From Betaproteobacteria bacterium (GTDB lineage Bacteria > Pseudomonadota > Gammaproteobacteria > Burkholderiales > SG8-41), in contig JAIOOZ010000135.1 of NCBI GenBank assembly GCA_021414185.1, forward strand, positions 1 through 20,409: DNA of 20,409 bases, in the 5' to 3' direction. Under the pieces are notes generated by a model. The model had not been told where the DNA came from, did not search any database, and worked only from the letters and a program-made list of their open reading frames with translations. Below are positions 7,071-14,929 of this stretch, piece after piece. Within the stretch, counting starts at the first letter, position 1; every line of letters begins with the position of its first letter. Both the position numbers and the translations under genes were made by a program.

Positions 7071-8036
7071 GTGAAGGCCATGCGCGCGCTGGTTTTGTGC
7101 GGCGTGCTGATCCCTGCTGCTCCCGCAGTATGGGCGCAGGCTTATCCGGCCAAGCCGGTGCGCATGATCGCGGCGTCGTCGCCCGGCAGCGCGGTGGACA
7201 TTGTCGCGCGCGTCGTCGCGCAAAAACTGAGCGAACAGATCGGCCAGCAGGTCATCGTCGACAATCGTGCCGGCGCCGGCGGCAACCTCGGCGCCGAGCT
7301 CGCCGCCAAGGCGGTGGCTGACGGCTACACCCTGTTCATGGGCACGCCGGCGCATGCGATCAACACCGGCTTATACCGCAAGCTCAACTACGATCTCATC
7401 CGCGATTTTGCGCCGGTGAGCCAGGTCACGAGCGGGCAATACGCGGTCGTCGTGCACCCGTCGCTGCCGGTGACGTCGATCAAGGAACTGATCGCGCTCG
7501 CGCGCGCGAAGCCGGGCCAGCTCAATTACGCGTCGGCCGGCAGCGGCAATGCGACTCATCTCGCGGGCGAACTCTTCAACAGCGCAGCGCGCATCAAACT
7601 TGTGCACGTGCCGTACAAAGGCAGCGGGCCGGCGGTGACTGATCTGGTCGGCGGCCAGGTGCAGCTCATGTTCGGCAACCTCGTCGCGGTGCTGCCGCAG
7701 TACAAGGCCGGGCGCCTGCGCGCGCTGGCAGTGACCGGGGAAAAGCGCACCGCGGCAGCCCCCGAGCTGCCGACCGTAATCGAAGCGGGAGTGCCGGGCT
7801 ACGCGGTGATCTCGTGGTTCGGCGTGCTGGCGCCGGCGGGCACGCCGCGCGAAATCATCACGCGGCTGAATGCGGAATTGATACAGGCGATGCGCGCGCC
7901 TGAAATGCGCGACAAGCTGGCGGGCGACGGCGCCGAACCGACCACCGGCACGCCGGAACAATTTGCGGCATTTATCAAGAACGAAATCACGCAGTGGACG
8001 ACGGTGGTCAGGAACGCGGGCATCACCGCCGAGTGA
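7071..8036 (+). CDS. TctC/Bug family tripartite tricarboxylate transporter binding protein
   Basis: A 321-residue exported solute-binding protein. From the GTG at 7071 the product has a signal peptide with a likely cut after AVWA (residue 22). It is followed by the family signature YPAKPVRMIAASSPGSAVD, VIVDNRAGAGGNLGAE and ADGYTLFMG, and later LVHVPYKGSGPAVTDL. Such proteins bind small acids or similar anions in the periplasm and feed a TctAB membrane pair, which is not in this window. GTG at 7071 has AAAAAGG nine bases upstream; ATG at 7080 is the alternative. It starts four bases after the 65-residue gene, so it may deliver a substrate or clear a product of the hydratase, although orphan Bug proteins are very numerous in Burkholderiales and the link is only contextual. 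Confidence 0.9.
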   Translation: MKAMRALVLCGVLIPAAPAVWAQAYPAKPVRMIAASSPGSAVDIVARVVAQKLSEQIGQQVIVDNRAGAGGNLGAELAAKAVADGYTLFMGTPAHAINTGLYRKLNYDLIRDFAPVSQVTSGQYAVVVHPSLPVTSIKELIALARAKPGQLNYASAGSGNATHLAGELFNSAARIKLVHVPYKGSGPAVTDLVGGQVQLMFGNLVAVLPQYKAGRLRALAVTGEKRTAAAPELPTVIEAGVPGYAVISWFGVLAPAGTPREIITRLNAELIQAMRAPEMRDKLAGDGAEPTTGTPEQFAAFIKNEITQWTTVVRNAGITAE

Positions 8037-8062
8037 CCGCTGGTTCGTCCACGGGCGGCGTC

Positions 8063-8071
8063 TGCGATAAT
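8063..8071 (+). promoter_or_regulatory. extended -10 promoter giving a leaderless transcript
   Basis: TGC-GATAAT ends only seven bases before the ATG at 8079, so the expected transcription start falls on or next to the start codon. No ribosome binding site is visible upstream of 8079, consistent with leaderless translation. No good -35 is seen. Confidence 0.5.
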
Positions 8072-8078
8072 ACCCGCG

Positions 8079-9428
8079 ATGAATCACCCACCTGACGCTG
8101 CTGCCGCCAATACCGCGCTCGATGACATAGCGCGGCTCATCGAGGCCGGCAACTGGCAGGAGGCGCGCGCACGGTGCGAAGAACTGGTGGCGTCGTCTCC
8201 CGGCGACGCCGACGCTCTCGCGTGGCTGGGCCAGATCGCCGTCGGCCAGTTTCGCTGGGAGGACGCCATCGTGATTTTCGACCAGGTCATGCGCCTGCGC
8301 GTCGATCCGTGGACGCTCGGCAACCTGGGCGTGTGCCACTGGAAAGTCGGCAATCTCGAAGAGGCGGAGTACTGCCTGCGCGGCGCGGTCGAAATCAAGC
8401 CGGACTTCACCCGCGCGCACGTGAGCCTCGCCTTGGTGCTGCATGCGCGCGGACAGTTCGACGCTGCGCTCGCGCAACTTGCGATCGCCCACGATCTCGA
8501 TCCGGCAGACCACCAGATTCCGATGCGCCGCGGGTGCGCGCTTGCCGCGCTTGGCCGCTTCGATGAGGCGCAGCAAATGTTCGCACACGCGGTGGAGCTG
8601 GCGGGCCGCTTCAGCTATTCGCGGCTGGTGGCGTTCGACCGCGCGACTTTCGACGCGGCGACCGGGCCCGAAGAGGTAGTGCCGCCGCCCAAGCTGGCGG
8701 CGCAGGCGGGGGCGCCGGGCAGTTTTCGCTACGTGACGCTGATTTCGTGCAATCCGCCGTACGTGCGCAAATACGGTTTTCCTTTTATTCGTTCATTCGC
8801 CGCGCAGGGACGCGGCGACAGCCTGCTGCACCTGCATATCTACGATCCCGACAACACCATACTCGGTGAAGTGCAGGAGGTAATATCGCGCAGCGGCCTG
8901 GCGAGCTACACGGTCACCACGGAAGAGAGTCCGTTTCCGGCGCACGAAACCAGGCAGCGCAAGGCGTATTACGCATGCGGCCGGCTCGTGCATCTGCCCG
9001 CGTGGCTCGATCAATATGCGTGTCCGGTGCTGAGCCTTGACGTCGACTTCATCGTCGAGGACACGCTGGCCGGGCTCGTCGAAGCGGCCGCCGGGCACGA
9101 CGTCGGGCTGAACGCGCGCGATCCCGTCGATTCGCCGTGGCTGGACGTGATCGCCAACATCATCGTGGCCAATCCGACGCCGGCGTCGCGCCGCTATTTC
9201 GCCGCCGTCAAGAATTACGCGCTGCGCTACCTGCGGCAGGAGCGCGAAGCCTGGCTGGTCGACCAGAGTGCGCTCTACTGCGTGCTGAAAATGCTGGGGC
9301 GTTATGCCGCGCCGCCGGCAGTGGCGTGGCTACCCGCGGCGAGCCAGGCCTGCTTGTGGCACATCGGGCACGCGTACGACCATTTGCTCGACGATCCGCG
9401 CTACCGCAAATACGCCCACCCCGGCTGA
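8079..9428 (+). CDS. TPR protein with C-terminal glycosyltransferase-like domain
   Basis: A 449-residue cytoplasmic protein with two parts. Residues about 10-175 hold four to five tetratricopeptide-like helix pairs (for example WTLGNLGVCHWKVGNLEEAE and DFTRAHVSLALVLHARGQFD). Residues about 215-440 look like a GT-A type nucleotide-sugar transferase. They have a beta strand YVTLISCNPPYVRKYG, a DVD metal motif at 321-323 in the setting PVLSLDVDFIVED, and a late WLVDQSALY segment (393-400) as seen in family GT proteins. TPR-linked transferases often modify proteins or build surface glycans. Acceptor and donor are not deducible. It is separated from the hydratase operon by 42 bases with its own extended -10, and it converges on the thioesterase gene at 9447. 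Confidence 0.75.
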   Translation: MNHPPDAAAANTALDDIARLIEAGNWQEARARCEELVASSPGDADALAWLGQIAVGQFRWEDAIVIFDQVMRLRVDPWTLGNLGVCHWKVGNLEEAEYCLRGAVEIKPDFTRAHVSLALVLHARGQFDAALAQLAIAHDLDPADHQIPMRRGCALAALGRFDEAQQMFAHAVELAGRFSYSRLVAFDRATFDAATGPEEVVPPPKLAAQAGAPGSFRYVTLISCNPPYVRKYGFPFIRSFAAQGRGDSLLHLHIYDPDNTILGEVQEVISRSGLASYTVTTEESPFPAHETRQRKAYYACGRLVHLPAWLDQYACPVLSLDVDFIVEDTLAGLVEAAAGHDVGLNARDPVDSPWLDVIANIIVANPTPASRRYFAAVKNYALRYLRQEREAWLVDQSALYCVLKMLGRYAAPPAVAWLPAASQACLWHIGHAYDHLLDDPRYRKYAHPG

Positions 9429-9446
9429 GCGGGACGCCGGTGCCCG

Positions 9447-10418
9447 TCAGGTGTGCGCTTTTAAATCGCGCTTGCGCGCAACGTGGTGAGAAATGGTTTC
9501 GAGCACGCGCTCGCCGGTCGCGTTTTTGACTTCGGTGCGCACCACCGCGAGGGAGCGTCCTGCGTGCACCACGCGCGATTTGACGGTGAGCGACTTGCCG
9601 TGGCCGGGGCTGATGTACCACGCCGACACATTTGACAGCATCATCGTCGCCGGCACTGCTGCGCACGCGCAGGCTGCCGCCATGCCAAAAGAAATTCCGC
9701 CCTGCACGTGGCCGACGCGGTTGCCCAGATGCGGCCCGATGGCAACTCGCATGGCGGCGCCGTGCGCGGTGTGTTTGGGCGCGCCGCCCCAGAAATGCTG
9801 GATGAAGGAAGTTTGCGCGGACGCTTTGGCGAGCGCGGCATCGCACGCTTTGAGAATACGGCGCTCGTTCGCATCGAGTGCTTTCACGTCCAGCGGCGGC
9901 GGCGGTAGCCCTGGGTTGCGCTGCCACGGCAGCGGCGCCAGCGTGACGCCGGGCGGCGGATTGAGAGTCACGAATTCACCACTGGCGTGACAGACCGGTT
10001 TGCCGTTGGCGTGCAGCGTCGCCAGCGTCATGGACTGGCGCAGCGCCGAGCCGCTGCTGAAGCCCAGCAGTTGCGCATCGGCGGTGATTTCGCCGGTCGC
10101 CGGCTCGCCGGTGAACTGGATCTGCATGTGGAGAGTTGCCAGCCGCGCACCCGGCGATACCAGTACACGTGTTGAAGTCGCCAGCGCCGTATCGGCGAGG
10201 ATGGCGAGTGCCGCGATGTCCATCTCGCCGTTGGCGTCGCGGCAATGCGGGCCGTCGGCAATGGTGACGCGCGTGGCTTTGTCCGCGACTTCCGGCCATT
10301 GAATGTCGAGAAAAAATCCCGGGAAGTGCAGTCCGGGAGTGCGGTTGCCGGCGATGCCGCGCAGCACGCGCGCGCGGATGTCTGCCGCGTCAGGGTAAGG
10401 TGGTTGCATGGTAGTCAT
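9447..10418 (-). CDS. double-hotdog acyl-CoA thioesterase-like protein
   Basis: A 323-residue protein with two hotdog-fold halves. The first covers about residues 28-155 (GLHFPGFFLDIQW, MDIAALAILADTALATSTRV, LHMQIQFTGEP) and the second about 215-315 (HLGNRVGHVQGGISFGMAAA, NVSAWYISPGHGKSLTVKSR). HVQGGISFGM resembles the helix-capping motif of PaaI/4HBT thioesterases, with the Gly-Gly that binds the thioester. It probably hydrolyses an acyl-CoA, substrate unknown. The ATG at 10418 overlaps the stop of the upstream MFS gene as ATGA, so the pair is co-transcribed. MQPP at 10409 is an alternative start. It ends 18 bases from the convergent TPR gene. Confidence 0.72.
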   Translation of the reverse strand: MTTMQPPYPDAADIRARVLRGIAGNRTPGLHFPGFFLDIQWPEVADKATRVTIADGPHCRDANGEMDIAALAILADTALATSTRVLVSPGARLATLHMQIQFTGEPATGEITADAQLLGFSSGSALRQSMTLATLHANGKPVCHASGEFVTLNPPPGVTLAPLPWQRNPGLPPPPLDVKALDANERRILKACDAALAKASAQTSFIQHFWGGAPKHTAHGAAMRVAIGPHLGNRVGHVQGGISFGMAAACACAAVPATMMLSNVSAWYISPGHGKSLTVKSRVVHAGRSLAVVRTEVKNATGERVLETISHHVARKRDLKAHT

Positions 10419-11653
10419 TCGAGGTTGATGCCGAGTTTTGCATAAATTGGCCGGATGTGCTGACGGATGAGCGGCAGCCGGTGAGCGATGACGGCGGCGA
10501 CCGCGAGGCAGGCCGCGCCGCCTGCGCATACCGTAACGGTGGCGCCGATGCGGTCGGCGAACATGCCCGCGCCGAGGGCGCCGAGCGGTGCGACGCCGAG
10601 AAATGCGACGGTATACAGGCTCATCACGCGTCCGCGCTTGTCGTCATCGACGATGGTTTGCAGGATCATATTGGTCGATACCGTAACGACCAGGATGCCG
10701 AAGCCGATCACGCCCATGAGGGCGATCGACAGCGGCAGCCAGCGCGACAGCGATAGCGCCACCAGCGCGGCGCCCACCGCCAGTGCGGCGGCCACGATGT
10801 AGCCGAGCAGTCCGCGCACGTTGCGGCGCATGCTGAGCAGCAGCGTGCCGGCGACGGCACCCAGGCCCGCCGCGCCAACCAGGAAACCCAGGGTCTGCGC
10901 GTCGCCTGCAAAGGCTTCGTGCACGATGGCCGGCATCAATGTGTTGTACGGCGCCGCGGTGATCGCCACCGCCGCCAGCAATATCAACAGCAGCCGGATC
11001 GGCAGCACTTGCCACGCGTATACAACGCCCTCGCCGAGTCCGCGCCACATCGGCGCGTGCCCCGCCGTGCTGGGCTGTGGCTTGACGCGGATGAAGGCGA
11101 AGGCGATCAGCACCGCGACGTAGCTCAAAGCGTTGATCAGGAAACAAGTCGCTTCGCTGTAACGGCTGATCACGAGTCCGCCCACCACCGGCCCGATCAG
11201 GCGGCCGCAATTGGCGACCAGCGAGTTGGTCGCCACTGCGTTCGACAAATCCTCCTTGCCGTTGACGAGTTCAAGCAGGTAGGCGTGGCGCACCGGCAGT
11301 TCGACGGCAACGCACATGCCGAGAAACGCCGTGAGCGCGATGATGTGCCACACCTCGATGGCGCCGGTGAACGCCAGCACCGTCAGCACGATCGCCTGCA
11401 GCATTTCGAGGACCTGGGTGGCGAGCATCATGCGATGACGGTTGAAGCGGTCCGACCACATGCCGGCAACGGGTGCGAGCAGCAGTATCGGCAGATTGGC
11501 CGCGAAGCCGAGCACGCCGAGCAGCGTGGCGCTGCCGGTCATGCGATAGACGAGCCAGGCGAGCGCGATCTGCTGCAGCCAGTAGCCGATCAGCGCGAAT
11601 ATCTGACCGCTGACGAACAGGGCGAAATTGGGATGGCGCAGGGCGCGGGGCAT
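10415..11653 (-). CDS. MFS transporter, EntS-like (MFS_3) exporter
   Basis: A 412-residue major facilitator with about twelve membrane helices. The start MPRALRHPNFALFVSGQIFALIG is typical of the EntS/MFS_3 branch. The loop between helices 2 and 3 carries the facilitator motif as GMWSDRFNRHRMM, and the middle contains AVELPVRHAYLLELV and LIGPVVGGLVI, common in this branch. Members export siderophores, drugs or metabolites. The stop overlaps the start of the thioesterase gene. The UDP-sugar decarboxylase gene lies 69 bases upstream on the same strand, so the three may be one unit. The substrate cannot be named. Confidence 0.88.
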   Translation of the reverse strand: MPRALRHPNFALFVSGQIFALIGYWLQQIALAWLVYRMTGSATLLGVLGFAANLPILLLAPVAGMWSDRFNRHRMMLATQVLEMLQAIVLTVLAFTGAIEVWHIIALTAFLGMCVAVELPVRHAYLLELVNGKEDLSNAVATNSLVANCGRLIGPVVGGLVISRYSEATCFLINALSYVAVLIAFAFIRVKPQPSTAGHAPMWRGLGEGVVYAWQVLPIRLLLILLAAVAITAAPYNTLMPAIVHEAFAGDAQTLGFLVGAAGLGAVAGTLLLSMRRNVRGLLGYIVAAALAVGAALVALSLSRWLPLSIALMGVIGFGILVVTVSTNMILQTIVDDDKRGRVMSLYTVAFLGVAPLGALGAGMFADRIGATVTVCAGGAACLAVAAVIAHRLPLIRQHIRPIYAKLGINLE

Positions 11654-11722
11654 GGGAAGTTATCGGTGCAAAGCTGCCGCCGCCGGTTTGGCGGCCGGCC
11701 GCGTCAGCATAACCACGGGCAC

Positions 11723-12658
11723 TTAATTTAAAAGCGTCCTGAAGTACCGGATCGTCTCTTTCAGTCCGTCGTCGAGCGCCGTGTGCGGTTGCCAGCCGAG
11801 CTCTTTGCGCGCGAGCGTGATGTCCGGCTGGCGCTGTTTCGGATCGTCCTGCGGCAGCAGCTTGAAGGCGAGTTTCGATTTGGAGCCGGTCAGCGCGAGT
11901 ATTTTTTCAGCCAGCGCGCGCATCGAGACTTCCGCAGGGTTGCCGAGGTTGACGGGGCCGGTGAACGCGGCGGCGCTGTCCATCAGTTTCACCAGTGCGG
12001 CGACGAGATCGTCGACATAGCAGAACGACCGCGTCTGCAGGCCGTCGCCATACAGCGTGATGTCATCGTTCTTCAGCGCCTGCATGATGAAATTGCTCAC
12101 CACGCGGCCGTCGTTCGGATGCATGCGCGGACCGTAGGTGTTAAATATGCGCGCGACCTTGATTTCGAGCTTGTGCTGGCGGTGATAATCGAAGAACAGC
12201 GTTTCGGCGCAGCGCTTGCCTTCGTCGTAACAGCTGCGCGGGCCGATCGGGTTGACGCGGCCCAGGTAGTCTTCGGGCTGCGGATGGACTTCCGGGTCGC
12301 CGTAGACTTCGGAAGTCGAGGCCTGCAGGATGCGCGCCTTGACGCGCTTGGCAAGTCCCAGCATGTTGATTGCGCCATGCACGGAGGTCTTGGTCGTCTG
12401 CACCGGGTCGAACTGGTAGTGGACCGGCGAGGCCGGGCACGCGAGGTTGTAGATCTGGTCTACTTCGACGTAGAGCGGAAACGTGATGTCGTGGCGCATC
12501 AGCTCGAAGTAGGGGTTGGCGGCGAGGTGCGCGATGTTCTGCTTGCTGCCGGTGAAGTAATTGTCCACGCACAGCACGTCGCCGCCCGCCGCGAGCAGCT
12601 TTTCGCACAAATGCGAGCCGAGAAAGCCGGCACCGCCGGTAACCAGAATTTTTTTCAA
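11723..12658 (-). CDS. UDP-glucuronate decarboxylase (UDP-xylose synthase), SDR family
   Basis: A 311-residue NAD-dependent extended short-chain dehydrogenase that turns UDP-glucuronate into UDP-xylose. The nucleotide-binding loop is TGGAGFLGSH (residues 7-16). The family marker NLACPASPVHYQ is at 71-82, TSEVYGD at 116-121, and PIGPRSCYDEGKRCAE holds the catalytic Tyr144 and Lys148. These features separate the decarboxylase from the epimerases. The length is normal for the soluble bacterial form. The start is a TTG at 12658: family homology begins exactly there, GAGGGA lies six or seven bases upstream, and no in-frame ATG is nearby. UDP-xylose would serve surface polysaccharide or glycan synthesis; the TPR-transferase at 8079 is a conceivable but unproven user. 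Confidence 0.93.
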   Translation of the reverse strand: MKKILVTGGAGFLGSHLCEKLLAAGGDVLCVDNYFTGSKQNIAHLAANPYFELMRHDITFPLYVEVDQIYNLACPASPVHYQFDPVQTTKTSVHGAINMLGLAKRVKARILQASTSEVYGDPEVHPQPEDYLGRVNPIGPRSCYDEGKRCAETLFFDYHRQHKLEIKVARIFNTYGPRMHPNDGRVVSNFIMQALKNDDITLYGDGLQTRSFCYVDDLVAALVKLMDSAAAFTGPVNLGNPAEVSMRALAEKILALTGSKSKLAFKLLPQDDPKQRQPDITLARKELGWQPHTALDDGLKETIRYFRTLLN

Positions 12659-12725
12659 GCGTGTTCCCTCATCTCCTGCCGCAGATTGTATGTGAACGGG
12701 GCGGGCATGGCTACGCGGCCGCTTC

Positions 12726-12734
12726 TGCTATAGT
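12726..12734 (+). promoter_or_regulatory. extended -10 promoter of the second MFS gene
   Basis: TGC-TATAGT lies in the gap between the divergent decarboxylase and MFS genes. Transcription would start near 12741, giving a leader of about 67 nt to the ATG at 12808 (19 nt to an in-frame ATG at 12760). The -35 region is weak. Confidence 0.5.
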
Positions 12735-12807
12735 TAAGGCACTCCTGCGCGTCCCGGCAATGCCGCGACCGCACCAATCGACGGCCGCGGTGCGGACGCC
12801 TTCAGCA

Positions 12808-13947
12808 ATGAACATCTACCGCATTTTTCTCATCTCGTTGTGCAATGTGATCAGCCAGCGCGCGAGCACGGTGGTGGTGGCGCTGCTCGCCATCGAGCTC
12901 GGCGCGGAGCAGTTCGTGATCGGCCTGCTGATAGCCATGTATTCGCTGTTTCCGGCGCTGTTCGCGTTATATGCCGGGCGGATTTCCGACCGCCACGGCG
13001 CGCGCCTGCCGATGCTACTTGGCTCGCTTGGCCTCGTGCTCGGCATGCTGCTGCCGGCTGCCTTCCCCGTGCTGCCCGTCCTGTTCGTGTCGGCGGCCCT
13101 GTTCGGCATGGCGTATATTTTTTACCACGTCGCCGTGCAGAGCCTGCTGGGCGCTATCAGCAGCGATGCCGAACGCACGCGCAACTTCAACAACTACACG
13201 CTGATTGTTTCGGCAGCCGGCTTTATCGGGCCGCTGAGCGCCGGGTTTGCAATCGACCATGCCGGTTACCGGGCGACTTATGTGTTGCTGGCGCTGGTTG
13301 CGCTGGTGTCCGTTTTGGCGCAAGTGTTTGCGCGCGCAGGCGCGCAGCCGAAAGCGGGCGGCCAGCGCGCGCCGCAGGGCCAACTCGCCGGCGCGCGCGA
13401 ACTGCTCAAGCAGGCGCCGTTGCGGCGCACCCTCATCGGCAGCGCGGCGGTGTTGACCGGCACCGATTTGTTCCAGTTTTACATGCCGATCTACGGCCAC
13501 TCCATCGGTTTGTCGGCGTCCAAGATCGGTTTCATCCTGAGCATGGTCGCCGTCGCAGCTTTCGTCGTGCGCATCGGGCTGCCCGCCATGATCCGCAGAT
13601 TCGGCGAAGAGGCGCTGCTCGCGTATTCCCTGTTTTTCGGTGCCGCAACCTACCTTTTCTTCCCGTTTTTCACGGACGTCGGCGTGCTCACCGTCATTGC
13701 ATTCATGCTCGGCCTGAGCCTGGGCTGCGGCCAGCCGCTGTCGCTGATGTTGACGTATGCGCGTTCGCCGGCGGGCAGGTCGGGCGAAGTCATCGGATTG
13801 CGGCTCACGATCAACAACTTTACCCATGTCGTGGTGCCGCTCGTGTTCGGGTCGCTCGGCTCGCTGCTGGGGCTGGCGCCGGTGTTCTGGATCAATGCAT
13901 TGTTGCTGGCAGGCGGCGGGGCGGCGAACCGGCCGCGACGGACATAG
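12808..13947 (+). CDS. MFS transporter
   Basis: A 379-residue major facilitator with about twelve hydrophobic segments. The first helix begins MNIYRIFLISLCNV. Helix 2-3 has the facilitator loop as YAGRISDRHGARLPM, and there is a GFIGPLSAGFAIDHAGYR stretch in helix 5-6, characteristic of this superfamily. The central loop (about residues 175-200) is rich in Ala, Gln and Arg. It is a different branch from the MFS at 10415. The ATG at 12808 is chosen because the first membrane helix follows directly. An in-frame ATG at 12760 would add a 16-residue polar tail, and neither has a good ribosome site. It is divergent from the sugar decarboxylase gene. The substrate is unknown. Confidence 0.85.
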   Translation: MNIYRIFLISLCNVISQRASTVVVALLAIELGAEQFVIGLLIAMYSLFPALFALYAGRISDRHGARLPMLLGSLGLVLGMLLPAAFPVLPVLFVSAALFGMAYIFYHVAVQSLLGAISSDAERTRNFNNYTLIVSAAGFIGPLSAGFAIDHAGYRATYVLLALVALVSVLAQVFARAGAQPKAGGQRAPQGQLAGARELLKQAPLRRTLIGSAAVLTGTDLFQFYMPIYGHSIGLSASKIGFILSMVAVAAFVVRIGLPAMIRRFGEEALLAYSLFFGAATYLFFPFFTDVGVLTVIAFMLGLSLGCGQPLSLMLTYARSPAGRSGEVIGLRLTINNFTHVVVPLVFGSLGSLLGLAPVFWINALLLAGGGAANRPRRT

Positions 13948-13981
13948 TTTCCGGGCTTTAACCCCATTCGCGGTGCGCCTG

Positions 13982-14020
13982 CGTTGATAACGCTGACATC
14001 GATGTGATGTCTTATCAACG
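13982..14020 (+). promoter_or_regulatory. stem-loop abutting the ribosome binding site of the 14032 gene
   Basis: CGTTGATAA (13982-13990) pairs perfectly with TTATCAACG (14012-14020). Inside, GACATC (13995-14000) pairs with GATGTC (14006-14011) around a five-base loop, leaving only a four-base bulge. The result is 15 base pairs. The last paired base is the first G of the GGAGAG ribosome site at 14020-14025. There is no T-run, so it is not an intrinsic terminator of the MFS gene. It could control translation or stability, or act as a DNA operator. Confidence 0.6.
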
Positions 14021-14031
14021 GAGAGAAAATC

Positions 14032-14859
14032 GTGAAAAAAGCGCTAATTACAGCCGCCCTCCTGCTGGGCATGGCGGGCCAGGCCCTGGCGGTGGGCGGC
14101 GTTGCGGACGTGACGGTTTACGACCGCGCCGAGAACCGCACGCTGCCGGTGTACTACCATGAAGGCCGCTACTACGTGGCGGGCAAGCCCGGCAACGAAT
14201 ACCAGGTGAATATCCGCAACACCCAGCCGGGCGAAATCCTCGGCGTGATCGCGGTCGATGGCGTCAACGCCGTCTCGGGCGAGACTGCCAACTGGAACCA
14301 GACCGGGTATGTTCTGAGTCCCTACACCGCGTTCGGCGTCAAAGGCTGGCGCAAGAACCTGCAGCGCACCGCCGCGTTCTTTTTCACCGAGCTCGACAAT
14401 TCCTACGCGGCACGCACCGGGCGGCCCGATCACGTCGGCGTGATTGGCGTCGCGGTGTTCCGCAAAAAAGCCGAGCCGCCGGTCGGCATCAGCCGCCGGC
14501 AGGAATATTTCGAGCGCAAGCGCCAGGCGCCCGCCGCCGAGGAGTCGGCCGGCGAGTGGCAAAACAAGTCCAATGACGAGATGGCGCAGAACTCGCGCAG
14601 CGACGCGGCCGCACCGCCGGCATCGATTACCGCGCCGCAGCCGGCGCCCGGCGGCAAACTCGGCACCGGTCACGGCCAGAGCGAAACGTCGGTCGTGCGG
14701 CATACGAATTTCGAGCGCGCCTCGAGCACGCCCGACGAAGTGATCACGATTTACTACGACAGCTACCGCAACCTGGTGGCGCAGGGCGTGATCCGCGACA
14801 ACACCCGGCTGGCGCGGCCCAATCCGTTTCCCAACCAGTTCGTGCCCGATCCGCGCTGA
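14032..14859 (+). CDS. exported protein of unknown function
   Basis: A 275-residue protein starting at GTG 14032, with GGAGAG seven bases upstream. Residues 1-20 form a signal peptide ending AQALA. Residues about 24-150 look like a beta-rich folded domain (VADVTVYDRAENRTLPVYYH, then GEILGVIAVDGVNAVSGETA, then AFFFTELDNSYAARTGRP). From about 155 to 235 the chain is low-complexity and rich in Ala, Pro, Gln and charged residues. A short conserved-looking end reads VITIYYDSYRNLVAQGVI. The product should be periplasmic or surface associated. I do not recognise a named family. It precedes an ECF sigma gene but has its own terminator overlapping its stop codon and its own 5' stem-loop, so it is probably a separately controlled unit, perhaps part of the same stress response. 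Confidence 0.8.
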   Translation: MKKALITAALLLGMAGQALAVGGVADVTVYDRAENRTLPVYYHEGRYYVAGKPGNEYQVNIRNTQPGEILGVIAVDGVNAVSGETANWNQTGYVLSPYTAFGVKGWRKNLQRTAAFFFTELDNSYAARTGRPDHVGVIGVAVFRKKAEPPVGISRRQEYFERKRQAPAAEESAGEWQNKSNDEMAQNSRSDAAAPPASITAPQPAPGGKLGTGHGQSETSVVRHTNFERASSTPDEVITIYYDSYRNLVAQGVIRDNTRLARPNPFPNQFVPDPR

Positions 14860-14870
14860 GAGCGCGTTTT
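14852..14870 (+). terminator. intrinsic terminator overlapping the stop codon
   Basis: CGCGCT (14852-14857), loop GAG, AGCGCG (14861-14866) and then TTTT. The stop codon of the exported protein (14857-14859) lies within the stem and loop, so terminating ribosomes may affect its folding. It separates this gene from the ECF sigma gene. Confidence 0.6.
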
Positions 14871-14885
14871 ATGCACCCCGCCGCG

Positions 14886-14927
14886 CGGGTTGCCCAAGTG
14901 CTGCGGGTTGCGCATACTGGCAACCCG
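14886..14927 (+). promoter_or_regulatory. three-copy operator over the ECF sigma promoter
   Basis: CGGGTTGC occurs at 14886-14893 and again at 14904-14911 (18 bases apart, same orientation). Its exact reverse complement GCAACCCG is at 14920-14927. The second and third copies form an 8-8-8 inverted repeat spanning the -10 and the start site; the first overlaps the -35. This looks like a binding site for a dimeric regulator. Confidence 0.55.
14890..14918 (+). promoter_or_regulatory. sigma-70-like promoter of the ECF sigma gene
   Basis: TTGCCC (14890-14895), a 17-base spacer and CATACT (14913-14918). The expected start near 14925 leaves a leader of only about five bases before the ATG at 14930, and no ribosome site is visible, so the message would be nearly leaderless. 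Confidence 0.5.
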
Positions 14928-14929
14928 TT

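Noticed and set aside
9208..9927. Minus-strand frame of 239 codons across the convergent junction
   Set aside because: It overlaps the thioesterase in another frame and the TPR gene antisense; the translation is Arg/Ala/Pro-rich without a domain.
11679..11695. GCCGCC/GGCGGC hairpin between the decarboxylase and the MFS gene
   Set aside because: Six GC pairs are common at this base composition and no T-run follows on the minus strand, so I do not call a terminator.
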